A stretch of DNA of 64,000 nt from Micavibrio sp. UBA6147 (lineage in GTDB: Bacteria > Pseudomonadota > Alphaproteobacteria > Micavibrionales > UBA1664), in contig DIUX01000001.1 of the NCBI GenBank assembly GCA_002423185.1, positions 454,050-518,049 on the forward strand, given 5' to 3'. The notes below the pieces were generated by a model. That model had not been told where the DNA came from, ran no database searches, and saw only the letters and a list, made by a program, of their open reading frames with translations. A program made the position numbers and the translations under genes. Shown in pieces: positions 1 through 7,707 of the stretch; the first letter of the stretch is position 1, and each line of letters opens with the position of its first letter.

Positions 1-2
1 TA

Positions 3-323
3 ACTATCTTTGAGGACGGAGATCTTCGTAAGCAAATATTCAAGTATTACCTTCAAAGCAACGATACAATTAGTAAGCTTCAGTTCCAGCAAAGCAGAAA
101 ATATGATTTGGAAAATAAACACAACGAACTTGTGACAAAAATAAAATCTGAAAAACCGACAATATCAGATGCAGATGCTATCAAACAAGCTCTTAGCTAT
201 ATGGTAAAAGAGAGCAACGAATATGACACTTTGAATGAGAGTATAAAGCAATCTGTTACAAATCTTAGAGATTTTAGGCGTACAGCTGAAGCTATTATTG
301 AAAAACTAAAAAAAATACAGTGA
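3..323 (+). CDS. 3' end of a truncated AT-rich hypothetical gene
   Basis: The reading frame is open from the window edge to a TGA at 321-323, so this is the C-terminal part of a longer protein whose start lies outside the window. A TTG at 108 could initiate, but the frame is open upstream with similar composition, so truncation by the edge is more likely. The visible part is charged, rich in Lys, Glu, Ser and Asn, and looks helical or coiled-coil (for example DLENKHNELVTKIKSEK). Base composition is clearly more AT-rich than every gene downstream, which suggests horizontal acquisition. I recognise no family. Confidence 0.6.
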   Translation, partial: TIFEDGDLRKQIFKYYLQSNDTISKLQFQQSRKYDLENKHNELVTKIKSEKPTISDADAIKQALSYMVKESNEYDTLNESIKQSVTNLRDFRRTAEAIIEKLKKIQ

Positions 324-423
324 ACGTCAGAATAAAACGAAAATTTTGACGGTATTTCTGATGATCAGTAATTCAGCACTGTTAACTTTAAAAGCCGAAG
401 CTAAAGAACACAGGTAACAAAAA

Positions 424-663
424 ATGATTGCGGGTGGGGTGGTGCATGGGTTGCCGGAGGATTTGAGGGAGGCGCTTTTGGGGCGTCCTGCCGCTTTGGC
501 GGCTTGGGAGGATATTACGCCGCTGGCGCGGAATGAATTTATATGCTGGATTGAATCGGCGAAGAAAATCGAAACCAGACATAAACGGATTGAATGGGCG
601 TGCTCAAGCCTGCAAGACGGGAAGCGGCGCCCTTGTTGTTGGGCTGGATGCACGCATCGTTAG
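424..663 (+). CDS. YdeI/OmpD-associated (OmdA) family short protein
   Basis: The 79-residue product matches the C-terminal OmdA-type domain of YdeI-family proteins: a leading helix with PEDLREALLG, then AAWEDITPLARNEF, ICWIESAKKIETR, and the Cys-rich ending RRPCCWAGCTHR. The family is linked to stress or antimicrobial-peptide tolerance, but the biochemical role is not established. Full YdeI proteins are about twice as long. Short stand-alone versions like this are, to my knowledge, common in alphaproteobacteria, so I do not call it a fragment. It is the first gene with normal chromosome composition after the AT-rich left edge. Confidence 0.75.
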   Translation: MIAGGVVHGLPEDLREALLGRPAALAAWEDITPLARNEFICWIESAKKIETRHKRIEWACSSLQDGKRRPCCWAGCTHR

Positions 664-697
664 TTCGCACCGCTAATTCGCACCGTTAGTTTGCGGC
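659..697 (+). repeat. three imperfect 13-bp tandem repeats
   Basis: Three adjacent 13-bp units (659-671, 672-684, 685-697) follow the pattern GYTARTTYGCRSC with few mismatches. The stop codon of the preceding YdeI-type gene (661-663) lies in the first unit. It may simply be slippage-generated sequence. Confidence 0.5.
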
Positions 698-787
698 GGG
701 CGTTGCGGCGCAGGGGCTGCGGCGTTAATGGATGCGAGCGATTGGATTGTGGTATAATGGGGCGCGATGGCGAAAAAGGACTTGGGG

Positions 788-1219
788 ATGGTGCGTTTGA
801 AGGCGGCGGCTTTGTTTGTTTTGATGGTGTTGTGCGTGAGCGGATATGCGGGCGCGGCGCGGGCGTCGTTTTTGGAGCCTCGGGATTGTAGGACTTTGAG
901 CGCGGAGGAGTTGTTTGCCAAGGCGGATATTGTGTTCTCGGGAAGGCTGGAGCGTTCATCGTGTCAATGCTCGTTCATGAGGTCTGGCGTGACATGTACG
1001 GATAGCTTGGCGGTGCTGCGCCCCCTGAAAGGGAATGTTCCGCAAGGCCAGATGGTCTTGAAAAAGAAATTAATGCTCGATCACGGCCTGAATGAGGCCT
1101 ATTGCAAGCAAATTGAAAAAGAAACCGTCACGGGAAATGGGACGGTGAAGGATTATTACATCACCACCCAAAACGGCGAATACCGCGAAGTATCGCCGCG
1201 CGAATGTGGCGGGAAATAG
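788..1219 (+). CDS. secreted hypothetical protein
   Basis: I place the start at the ATG at 788 because AAGGA lies 7 bases upstream; an in-frame ATG at 767 would add seven residues. The product of about 143 residues opens with a clear Sec signal peptide (basic start, hydrophobic stretch AAALFVLMVLCVSGYAG, cleavage near ARA-S). The mature part has six Cys, including a SSCQCSF pair, and a segment ADIVFSGRLE that recalls netrin/TIMP-like (NTR) beta-barrel proteins, though this is only a weak resemblance. Expected location is the periplasm or outside. Function unknown; it seems to be a single-gene unit. Confidence 0.65.
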   Translation: MVRLKAAALFVLMVLCVSGYAGAARASFLEPRDCRTLSAEELFAKADIVFSGRLERSSCQCSFMRSGVTCTDSLAVLRPLKGNVPQGQMVLKKKLMLDHGLNEAYCKQIEKETVTGNGTVKDYYITTQNGEYREVSPRECGGK

Positions 1220-1314
1220 GCCCGCAATAAACGGGGAATAAACGCCTGAATATCTCTAAGCCTGTACGCTACACCAGAGCGCCTGAAAGATAAGGGGCGC
1301 GTGGTGATGGTCAT

Positions 1315-1350
1315 AAAAAGCCCCGCTGGAAGGCTATCCGCGGGGCTTTG
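1315..1350 (-). terminator. Rho-independent terminator of the downstream minus-strand gene
   Basis: A 10-bp perfect stem (1317-1326 with 1340-1349, AAAGCCCCGC/GCGGGGCTTT) is followed by a T-run when read on the minus strand, just past the stop codon of the gene at 1372-2097. The plus-strand side lacks a T-run. Confidence 0.8.
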
Positions 1351-1371
1351 TTATGCTTTAAACGGCGCGGG

Positions 1372-2097
1372 TTATGGGCGCGGTGTTTTGGGAGAGGGTG
1401 CCTTGGCCGTGTTAGCGGCGGGGACAGCCGAAAATCTTTCCGCGAAGGACGCGGCGGGCGTGACGGTGAAGCCGTCGACGTCATCAGGGTTTTCGTACAG
1501 AACCGATCCGGCGGGGGCGTTATAGGCGCCTTCTTCGAAATCAAAGGTTACATCCGTGTCCAAAACGATGTAGCGAACGGGTATGTCATCGGCTTGGGGA
1601 ACGTAACGCAGCAATTCTTGATCGTCCGATTTGGCGGGCAAATTGGCGTTGGCGTTAAAAACCGCGCGGAATGTGGCATCCGACATGAAACGGGCTTTGC
1701 CGGTTTCGGGAAGGGTGACGAGAAATCCATCGGCCTCGGCCTCGGCTTGAACACCCAGTGTTGTGTCGCTCCATGGTTGGGTCATGATGGTTTGGCCTTT
1801 CTTGACCGGAACAACCTTGGCGCCGGCGGGAAGGTCTTCGGCACCGTCACTGATGAACGGTTCGCATACGGATTTGAACTCGGTATATTCCTCCGGCGTC
1901 ATGAATTTGGAATCACGGTCAAACTTGACGAGAAAGCCATCTTCCTCGGCGCGGGTCATGATGTTGATGAAGCCAGTGATGGTGATGCGGTCGCCAGCTT
2001 GGACTTTGTGTGCCTCAAAAACGGGTGTTTCGAACGCGCTTTGTGCCTTGTGTTCGTTTTGCTTGAAATAGAGGTCTGCGGTGATTGGGGCGGTCAT
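1372..2097 (-). CDS. hypothetical protein with three internal DGF repeats
   Basis: The 241-residue soluble protein starts at an ATG with a strong AAGGAG site six bases upstream. It contains a repeated pattern: DGFLVKF (residues 53-59) then KFM (64-66), DGFLVTL (123-129) then RFM (136-138), and a weaker DGFTVTP (208-214) then ERF (220-222). This suggests about three copies of a 70-85 residue unit. No signal peptide or membrane segment is visible. The C terminus is Ala/Pro/Lys rich and probably disordered. The gene has its own terminator and seems monocistronic. I do not recognise the family. Confidence 0.75.
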   Translation of the reverse strand: MTAPITADLYFKQNEHKAQSAFETPVFEAHKVQAGDRITITGFINIMTRAEEDGFLVKFDRDSKFMTPEEYTEFKSVCEPFISDGAEDLPAGAKVVPVKKGQTIMTQPWSDTTLGVQAEAEADGFLVTLPETGKARFMSDATFRAVFNANANLPAKSDDQELLRYVPQADDIPVRYIVLDTDVTFDFEEGAYNAPAGSVLYENPDDVDGFTVTPAASFAERFSAVPAANTAKAPSPKTPRP

Positions 2098-2256
2098 CGG
2101 GGGCTCCTTCTGTCGTCGTTTGTCCGATTGTTTTTATGGTTATCGCATTTGTATTCCATAAATGCGGCCTAGTCAAAGGCGTTTTCATAAAAAGATTGCG
2201 AAGCTGATAAAATAATCCCTCTTGCGCTCGGGGTGGTTTCGGCGCATGAATCGGCG

Positions 2257-2934
2257 ATGACACAGGCTCAGGACAGTCTTTTGGCGATCCATAATTCCGT
2301 CAACGTGATGAACGAACGGATTGTGCAGGATTTATACGAAAAGGGCTGGTCGGTGCAGCCGCATTATCTTGGCATTGGGCTGCAAGAAACATTGCGGCAA
2401 AGGCTGGATGGGCTGGAGGCTCAAAACGCCCTGACCAAGGCCGGAATTGGCCGTCACGACAATAACAAGATTGCCCCGAACATCCGCAAAGACCTCACAT
2501 TCTGGCTCGACCATGAACAGGCGCAGGACGCCGTTTACCTGAATTTGATGGAGATTTTGCGGCTCGCCTTGAACAAGGGGTTGTTCCTTGGCCTGTTTGA
2601 ATATGAGGCGCATTACGCCGTGTACCCCGCCGGCGGGTTTTACAAGAAACATATTGATGCGCTCAAGGGCGGCAAGAACCGGATCGTTTCGACGGTTTGT
2701 TACCTGAATGACGCCGATTGGACGGGCGCAGACGGCGGCAAACTGAATTTATATGACATGGAACGCACGGATGAGCTTATGCACGTCGTGGAACCGGAAG
2801 GCGCGACACTTGTTGTTTTCCTGAGCGAAGAAATCCCGCACGAAGTGACCCCCGCGCACCGCACCCGCCGCAGCATTGCGGGATGGTTCCGGTGCAACGC
2901 CTCATCCGCCGACCGCCCTGATCCTTTGGTTTAG
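2257..2934 (+). CDS. 2-oxoglutarate/Fe(II)-dependent oxygenase, SM-20/PKHD-like
   Basis: This is a double-stranded beta-helix dioxygenase of about 225 residues. The iron-binding triad is visible as H132-x-D134 (YKKHIDAL) and H195 (IPHEVTP), with the 2-oxoglutarate-binding Arg in RRSIAGWF about ten residues later. Family members hydroxylate prolyl or other side chains; the substrate here is unknown. Start: ATG at 2257 is preferred, with GTG at 2233 possible; neither has a convincing Shine-Dalgarno. It ends 10 bases before the convergent rlmJ gene. Confidence 0.85.
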   Translation: MTQAQDSLLAIHNSVNVMNERIVQDLYEKGWSVQPHYLGIGLQETLRQRLDGLEAQNALTKAGIGRHDNNKIAPNIRKDLTFWLDHEQAQDAVYLNLMEILRLALNKGLFLGLFEYEAHYAVYPAGGFYKKHIDALKGGKNRIVSTVCYLNDADWTGADGGKLNLYDMERTDELMHVVEPEGATLVVFLSEEIPHEVTPAHRTRRSIAGWFRCNASSADRPDPLV

Positions 2935-2943
2935 GGGATCTTC

Positions 2944-3663
2944 TTATGGATAGGCAGGGGCGTTGAGGAGCAAAATCCCGCTGCCCAAGGCGCGTTCATT
3001 GGTGAACATGGCTTCAGCCGGAATAGCGGCGGGGTGGAGGGCTTGTAAAGCCTTGACCATGTCGACATGCAAGCCCGCTTCTAAAATCGGGTACCACACC
3101 ATGACGGTGGCTTGCGGCCACAGGGTTTGGACTTCCTCAACAAATTGCGGGATGAAGCTGTATTCACTCTTGATCTCGTAACTCGGGTCGATCAAGACAA
3201 GGCCGCGCACTGGCGTCGGCGGGGCGGGGGGGATCATCTCCAACAACGTGTCATAGCCGTCTTCATGGTATAAAAACACGTTATTGCCGCGAACACAGGA
3301 TTGCAGATGTTTGAATTCCTGCGGATGCAACTCCAGCAAATGAATTTGATCCGTCTGGCGCAGAATGCGTTGAGCAATAACGGGCGAACCCGGGTAATGC
3401 TTGCGGTCATGCACCATTTTAAAATAGGGGTGAGTGTTGGGTATGGCGCGGCGCTTGAGCATATCAAGCACGCCGCGCTCGGCCTCACCCGTCTTTTGTG
3501 CTTCGGGCGTTGTCAAATCGTATAAGCCGCGCCCCGCATGGGTTTCGACATAGGTGATCGGGGTCGGGTCTTGCACCATCTCGGTCAACAGGGCGCACAG
3601 CGCCATGTGTTTGTGGACATCGGCCTGACCGCCGGCATGATAGTGATGTTGATATGACAGCAT
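2944..3663 (-). CDS. rlmJ: 23S rRNA (adenine(2030)-N6)-methyltransferase RlmJ
   Basis: RlmJ methylates A2030 of 23S rRNA using S-adenosylmethionine. The N terminus MLSYQHHYHAGGQADVHKH matches the family signature, as do THAGRGLYDL and the catalytic loop LIDPSYE (DPPYE in the E. coli enzyme, so Pro to Ser here). The start at 3663 is chosen because the family begins with MLSY; an ATG at 3675 would add four residues. Length of about 239 residues is slightly below the E. coli enzyme. It is convergent with the oxygenase gene and appears monocistronic. Confidence 0.9.
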   Translation of the reverse strand: MLSYQHHYHAGGQADVHKHMALCALLTEMVQDPTPITYVETHAGRGLYDLTTPEAQKTGEAERGVLDMLKRRAIPNTHPYFKMVHDRKHYPGSPVIAQRILRQTDQIHLLELHPQEFKHLQSCVRGNNVFLYHEDGYDTLLEMIPPAPPTPVRGLVLIDPSYEIKSEYSFIPQFVEEVQTLWPQATVMVWYPILEAGLHVDMVKALQALHPAAIPAEAMFTNERALGSGILLLNAPAYP

Positions 3664-3850
3664 GATAAAACTCATTATTACTTTGCGCGTAACTTACGGC
3701 ACTCACGGCGTTTTACCAAGAATAAATCGCATATCGGTTTTGGCTGCGGCGGATAATGCGCCAAGAAACGGGGGAGGCAGTAGGACAAGAAACGGGTAAA
3801 ATATTGTCACAGATTGTAAAAACAGGCGGGATGAGGTAGAGTAACCGCCA

Positions 3851-3874
3851 TTGGTTTATGGCTTTATAAACCAA
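3851..3874 (+). promoter_or_regulatory. perfect 9-bp inverted repeat in a 5' leader
   Basis: TTGGTTTAT (3851-3859) and ATAAACCAA (3866-3874) form a perfect palindrome with a 6-base loop, about 18 bases upstream of a strong AAGGAGGT ribosome-binding site for the gene at 3904. It could be a repressor operator or an mRNA hairpin in the leader. No T-run follows, so it is not a terminator. Confidence 0.5.
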
Positions 3875-3903
3875 ACCCCTCAACCCGCCACAAGGAGGTC
3901 ATA

Positions 3904-4680
3904 ATGCCTTACAAGGCTCGCTTTTCCCGCTCTGATTTATATAAATTCGCGTTGTCCGTGATGGTTGCCGTTGGTGTTTTGACGGTTTCGACATTTGGCG
4001 CCGCATCCGCCCGTGCCGAGGAGGCACAGCCGATCCAAGACAGCATCACGCTTGAACTGCGCGCCGAAACATGGGTGACCACCGCGCGATCCTTGGTGCA
4101 GGTGAACATCGTTGCGGCGGGAGATTCCGCCAATGCGGCGACCATTCGTGACGAGATCAGCAAAGCCTTGGAAGGCTTGGTGAGCGACACGAAATGGCGG
4201 TCAATTTCCCTTAACCGTTCCCAAGACGAAGCGGGGCTTGAGCGTTGGTATGCAACATACGAAGCCCGCGTAGCGGAGAGCCAACTCGCTGGCCTTGCCG
4301 ACAAGGTCAAGAAAAACAGCCGCGCCGGATTGCAATTCACCATCGCCAGCGTTCAATTCTCGCCGGAATTGAAGGAAATCGAGGACGCGAACATCACCCT
4401 TCGCCAAGATATTTACAAACAAGTCGATGCCGAATTGGCCCGCTTGAATGCGGCCTATCCAGGGCGTAATTTTCGCGTGTCGGGGGTTCAATTTAACGGC
4501 GGCAACGTGTCGGTGCGTCCGATGGTGGCGCGGGCGAATAACCGCATGATGAAAATGGGCATGGCGGAAATGGCGTATGATTCTGTTTCTGCGCCAACGG
4601 CGGAAATGTCGGTTGAAACCCGTATGGAACAATCGGCCTTTGTGACTTTGTCCGCCCACGCCCCGAAAGCGGCGGAATAA
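3904..4680 (+). CDS. secreted protein, possibly SIMPL-like
   Basis: The 258-residue product starts 4 bases after a near-perfect Shine-Dalgarno (AAGGAGGT). Residues 1-38 form a signal peptide (basic start, hydrophobic VMVAVGVLTVSTFGAAS, cleavage near ARA-E). The mature part alternates strands and helices (SITLELRAETWVTTARSLVQV), reminiscent of SIMPL-domain (DUF541) periplasmic proteins, but the match is loose. The C-terminal third has a Met-rich segment (NNRMMKMGMAEM). There are no Cys in the mature part. It is a single-gene unit between a leader inverted repeat and a terminator. Function unknown. Confidence 0.7.
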   Translation: MPYKARFSRSDLYKFALSVMVAVGVLTVSTFGAASARAEEAQPIQDSITLELRAETWVTTARSLVQVNIVAAGDSANAATIRDEISKALEGLVSDTKWRSISLNRSQDEAGLERWYATYEARVAESQLAGLADKVKKNSRAGLQFTIASVQFSPELKEIEDANITLRQDIYKQVDAELARLNAAYPGRNFRVSGVQFNGGNVSVRPMVARANNRMMKMGMAEMAYDSVSAPTAEMSVETRMEQSAFVTLSAHAPKAAE

Positions 4681-4706
4681 AACCGTTCGGTTTATCTTGA
4701 TTAAGG

Positions 4707-4741
4707 ACGCTCCGGTAGCTTGTTGTGCCGGAGCGTTTTTT
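4707..4741 (+). terminator. Rho-independent terminator
   Basis: A 9-bp stem ACGCTCCGG/CCGGAGCGT (4707-4715 with 4728-4736) is followed by six T, 26 bases after the stop of the secreted-protein gene. Confidence 0.9.
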
Positions 4742-4813
4742 ATGGCGTTATCAGTTGCGCAGGCAGACAAAGAGTTATAGCGTTCTCGTCAAAATAAATG
4801 ACGGAATGGCTTT

Positions 4814-5596
4814 ATGATGGATGTTTTGCTTCCGCCGGATGTGGCGCTTGATTTCGCGATGGCTTTGATTATTGCGAGTTTTATAACCTCCAGCATATCC
4901 GCTGCGGCGGGGCTTGGCGGTGGTGTTGCGATGCTCGCCGTTATGGCGCTCCAGATGCCCGTGGCGGCTTTGATCCCTGTCCATGGAGTGGTACAGCTCG
5001 GCTCGAATCTCGGGCGCACTATTGTGCAATTCAAATCCATTCTTTGGCCGTTGGTCGGGTTTTTCGTGGCGGGATCGGCGGTCGGGATTGTGGTGGGCAG
5101 CTTGTTTATGAAAGAGCTCCCCGACCATTGGTTAAAGCTCGGCCTCGTTGTTTTTATTGTGTATATGGTGTTTGCCCCAAAGCCAAAGGTGAAACGATCC
5201 GGCAAGCTGGGGATGAGCCTTTGCGGCGTGGTGGCGAGTTCCCTGACGATGTTTTTCGGGGCGACAGGGGTGTTTGTCGCGGCGGCTTTATTGCCGCTGA
5301 ACCTCGGGAAACAAAGTCATATCGGGACATTCGCGGCCTGTATGACGATGCAGCACGGCATGAAGATTTTTGCGTTCGCGGTACTTGGCTTTGCGTTTTT
5401 GCCTTGGATCCCGCTTATGGCGGCGATGATTGCATCGGGGTTTTTGGGAACGTTGATGGGCAGCCGCATCCTTACCCGCATCCCTGAGGAGAGCTTTAAG
5501 GCCGTGTTCAAGGGCATGATGTTGATGCTCGTGCTGCGCCTTGCGTGGGATATTTTCCCCGTCATTTACCAACAAGTCTTGGCGTATGGGGCGTAA
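4814..5596 (+). CDS. TauE/SafE-family anion exporter, membrane protein
   Basis: The 260-residue polytopic inner-membrane protein has about 7-8 hydrophobic segments. Hallmarks of TauE/SafE (sulfite exporter) proteins are the Gly-rich first half-repeat SAAAGLGGGVAML and the equivalent second-half segment FFGATGVFVAAALLP, reflecting the internal duplication. Members export sulfite, sulfoacetate or related anions; the substrate cannot be read from sequence. It begins with two adjacent ATG codons (4814, 4817). panB follows after 47 bases on the same strand, so the two may be co-transcribed, but no shared pathway is evident. Confidence 0.88.
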   Translation: MMDVLLPPDVALDFAMALIIASFITSSISAAAGLGGGVAMLAVMALQMPVAALIPVHGVVQLGSNLGRTIVQFKSILWPLVGFFVAGSAVGIVVGSLFMKELPDHWLKLGLVVFIVYMVFAPKPKVKRSGKLGMSLCGVVASSLTMFFGATGVFVAAALLPLNLGKQSHIGTFAACMTMQHGMKIFAFAVLGFAFLPWIPLMAAMIASGFLGTLMGSRILTRIPEESFKAVFKGMMLMLVLRLAWDIFPVIYQQVLAYGA

Positions 5597-5643
5597 ACAG
5601 GCTATAACCCGTTTTTGTTGAATGAAAAGAAAAGGCGAGCGAT

Positions 5644-6465
5644 ATGAGCGCAACCGCACAGCACAAAAAAATGACGCCCGTAACCATCGCGGCGCGGAAG
5701 GCAAAAAACGGCGATGCGCCAGTGGTTTGCCTGACCTGCTATACGCATTATATGGCGCAGATTATGGACAGCATGGTCGATGTGATGCTGGTGGGCGACA
5801 GCCTCGGCATGGTGGTGTATGGATGCGGTTCAACCATGGAAACGACACTGGATATGATGATCGCCCATGGCAAGGCGGTGACGCGCGGGGCGGATAAATC
5901 CTGTGTCGTTGTGGACATGCCGTTCGGCACATACCAAGAAAGCCCGCAATTGGCCTATCGCAACGCCGCCCGCATCATGGCGGAAACAGGGTGCGATGCG
6001 GTCAAGGTGGAGGGCGGCGTGGAAATGGCGGACACGATTGATTTCCTCGTCCAGCGCGGCATCCCCGTGATGGCGCATATCGGCCTCAAACCGCAATCAG
6101 TGCGAATGCACGGCGGGTATGTGGTTCAAGGCAAAACACAATCCGCCCGCGATGCGATGATGGCGGACGCCAAGGCGGTTGAACGCGCCGGTGCTTTCAG
6201 CGTTGTTTTGGAATGTTTGATGGCGGAGATCGCGGATGATATTACCGCCGCCCTTGACATTCCAACCATCGGGATTGGCGCGTCTGTCGCCTGTGACGGG
6301 CAGATTCTGGTGACGGAGGATATGCTGAGCCTGACCAGCGGGCGCAAACCGAAATTTGTGAAGCCCTTTGGCAATGCGCGGGATGAGATTGCCCATGCGG
6401 TCAAGAAATATGCCGACGAAGTCCGCGCCAAAACATTCCCTTCTGAAGACTATATGTATAAATAG
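5644..6465 (+). CDS. panB: 3-methyl-2-oxobutanoate hydroxymethyltransferase PanB
   Basis: PanB transfers a hydroxymethyl group from 5,10-methylenetetrahydrofolate to 2-oxoisovalerate, the first committed step of pantothenate and CoA synthesis. Of the 273 residues, family features include VVCLTCYTHYMAQ, the metal-binding VGDSLGMVVYG, VKVEGGVEMADT, and MAHIGLKPQS. The length matches the family. panC and panD are not nearby. Its transcript probably ends at the convergent terminator at 6507-6533. Confidence 0.95.
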   Translation: MSATAQHKKMTPVTIAARKAKNGDAPVVCLTCYTHYMAQIMDSMVDVMLVGDSLGMVVYGCGSTMETTLDMMIAHGKAVTRGADKSCVVVDMPFGTYQESPQLAYRNAARIMAETGCDAVKVEGGVEMADTIDFLVQRGIPVMAHIGLKPQSVRMHGGYVVQGKTQSARDAMMADAKAVERAGAFSVVLECLMAEIADDITAALDIPTIGIGASVACDGQILVTEDMLSLTSGRKPKFVKPFGNARDEIAHAVKKYADEVRAKTFPSEDYMYK

Positions 6466-6506
6466 GCCGAAAATCGCTTTGGCGCTTTTAACGGCGGACA
6501 CAAACA

Positions 6507-6533
6507 AAAACGGGCTGTATTTCAGCCCGTTTT
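6507..6533. terminator. bidirectional terminator between convergent genes
   Basis: An 11-bp stem AAAACGGGCTG/CAGCCCGTTTT (6507-6517 with 6523-6533) has A and T tracts on opposite sides, so it can serve panB on the plus strand and the secreted-protein gene on the minus strand. Confidence 0.85.
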
Positions 6534-6561
6534 GTATGAGTTTATGCTGCTTTACGCGGTC

Positions 6562-7452
6562 TTAGGCGCGGGGGCAGGGAATGGTCGCCGGTTGTGGACG
6601 TGCGCCCGCGCCAGCGATTGTTTGACGCAAGAAAGCATCCAATGTCACGCCGCCTGCGGTGGGTTGTACCACGCCGCCAACGGTGATGAATGTCTGGGTC
6701 GGGTGAAAGCGCGGCTGGTCGCCGACAATGTCGGTAACGCTGACGGCGATTTGGACGCCGTTTGCTGCATCAAGGTTCGGGTTGTTGTACACGACAATCT
6801 CGTCAACTTGTGAACCGAAATTTTGTTCAACAAGGGCTTGGACGCTCCGGACAATGATCTGACCGTTTTCACAGTTACAAGGAATGCCCAATTGGATGAC
6901 ACGTTGCGCCGGTGCGGTGCAAACGCGTGGCTCCGCCACAACAACGGGGGTTGTTTCACGCGGCTTAATGATAACCGGTTCACGCTCGGTCGTGCCAACT
7001 GGTGGGACGGCAACAACGCGTGGGGTTGGCTCAACAACGACGCGCGGGGCAGGCTCAACACGGGCAACCGGATCGGGCGTGTCGCGGATCAAGCGGATAA
7101 TCAAGCGGTTGGCTTGATCAAACGCATCGTTACAGGCGTTCAATTTGCGTTGTTCGATGTGCAGGTGGCTGTTTGTATCAATACCTGTACCCTCGCGACG
7201 GTTGTCAATCAAGGCGCGAATGGCGGCGACATCATTGGTGGAGGCGTTGGTGTAGTGGCCGACATAGGGGCCTGATGGTGGAACGAATGGGCCATAGCCT
7301 TCGACATGGGTACGGAAAGTGACGGTCACATTGGTGCCGCTGGCTTGTACCGTTTCGACATATGCGTTACAGCGTGCGAAGGCTTCGCCGGCACCCATGG
7401 TCAGCATTGCCGCGCCCGCTACAGCTCCGAGAAGTTTCTGGTTAATCGCCAT
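6562..7452 (-). CDS. secreted two-domain protein with Pro/Val-rich linker
   Basis: The 296-residue product has a signal peptide (about residues 1-26, ending GEAFA-R). An N-terminal domain of about 100 residues follows, then a Pro/Val/Arg-rich linker (roughly 130-175, repeats such as PRVVVEPTPRVVAVP), then a C-terminal domain with a CNCENGQ pair. The layout resembles envelope proteins that span the periplasm or present a domain on a stalk, but I recognise no family. Start is supported by GGAG eight bases upstream. It appears monocistronic, ending at a shared terminator with panB. Confidence 0.75.
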   Translation of the reverse strand: MAINQKLLGAVAGAAMLTMGAGEAFARCNAYVETVQASGTNVTVTFRTHVEGYGPFVPPSGPYVGHYTNASTNDVAAIRALIDNRREGTGIDTNSHLHIEQRKLNACNDAFDQANRLIIRLIRDTPDPVARVEPAPRVVVEPTPRVVAVPPVGTTEREPVIIKPRETTPVVVAEPRVCTAPAQRVIQLGIPCNCENGQIIVRSVQALVEQNFGSQVDEIVVYNNPNLDAANGVQIAVSVTDIVGDQPRFHPTQTFITVGGVVQPTAGGVTLDAFLRQTIAGAGARPQPATIPCPRA

Positions 7453-7707
7453 TTTATATACTCCATTACCGTTGGTTTGTTGTTTTATTTTTTATTACCA
7501 TAATGTTTTTTAGCCGATATGTCAAAGTTTTTTTAACTAAAACTTAAGAATTAGGCAAATTAAGGAAGGGCCAACACGATGCGAGAGCCGCTCTAACGCG
7601 GTTTGCTGGGCGCGGAACCTTAAAAGATCAAGGGGCAACCGCGCGGTATAAAACGCGGTACAAGGATTACCGCCCCTATATATCGCCCGCCCTATACGGT
7701 TTCCCCT
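7453..7707. other. intergenic region with nested inverted repeats
   Basis: No gene is evident in these 255 bases. The left 100 bases are AT-rich promoter-like sequence for the minus-strand secreted-protein gene. Bases 7632-7676 hold nested inverted repeats: outer GGGGC/GCCCC (7632-7636, 7672-7676) and inner ACCGCG/CGCGGT (7638-7643, 7654-7659). A further ACGGT/ACCGT pair overlaps the next stop codon. This may be a structured RNA or the 3' UTR of the methyltransferase gene. Confidence 0.4.

Noticed and set aside
1348..2172. 274-codon plus-strand frame opposite the DGF-repeat gene
   Set aside because: The minus-strand gene has a strong AAGGAG site and a terminator, and shows internal protein repeats; the opposite frame has none of these.
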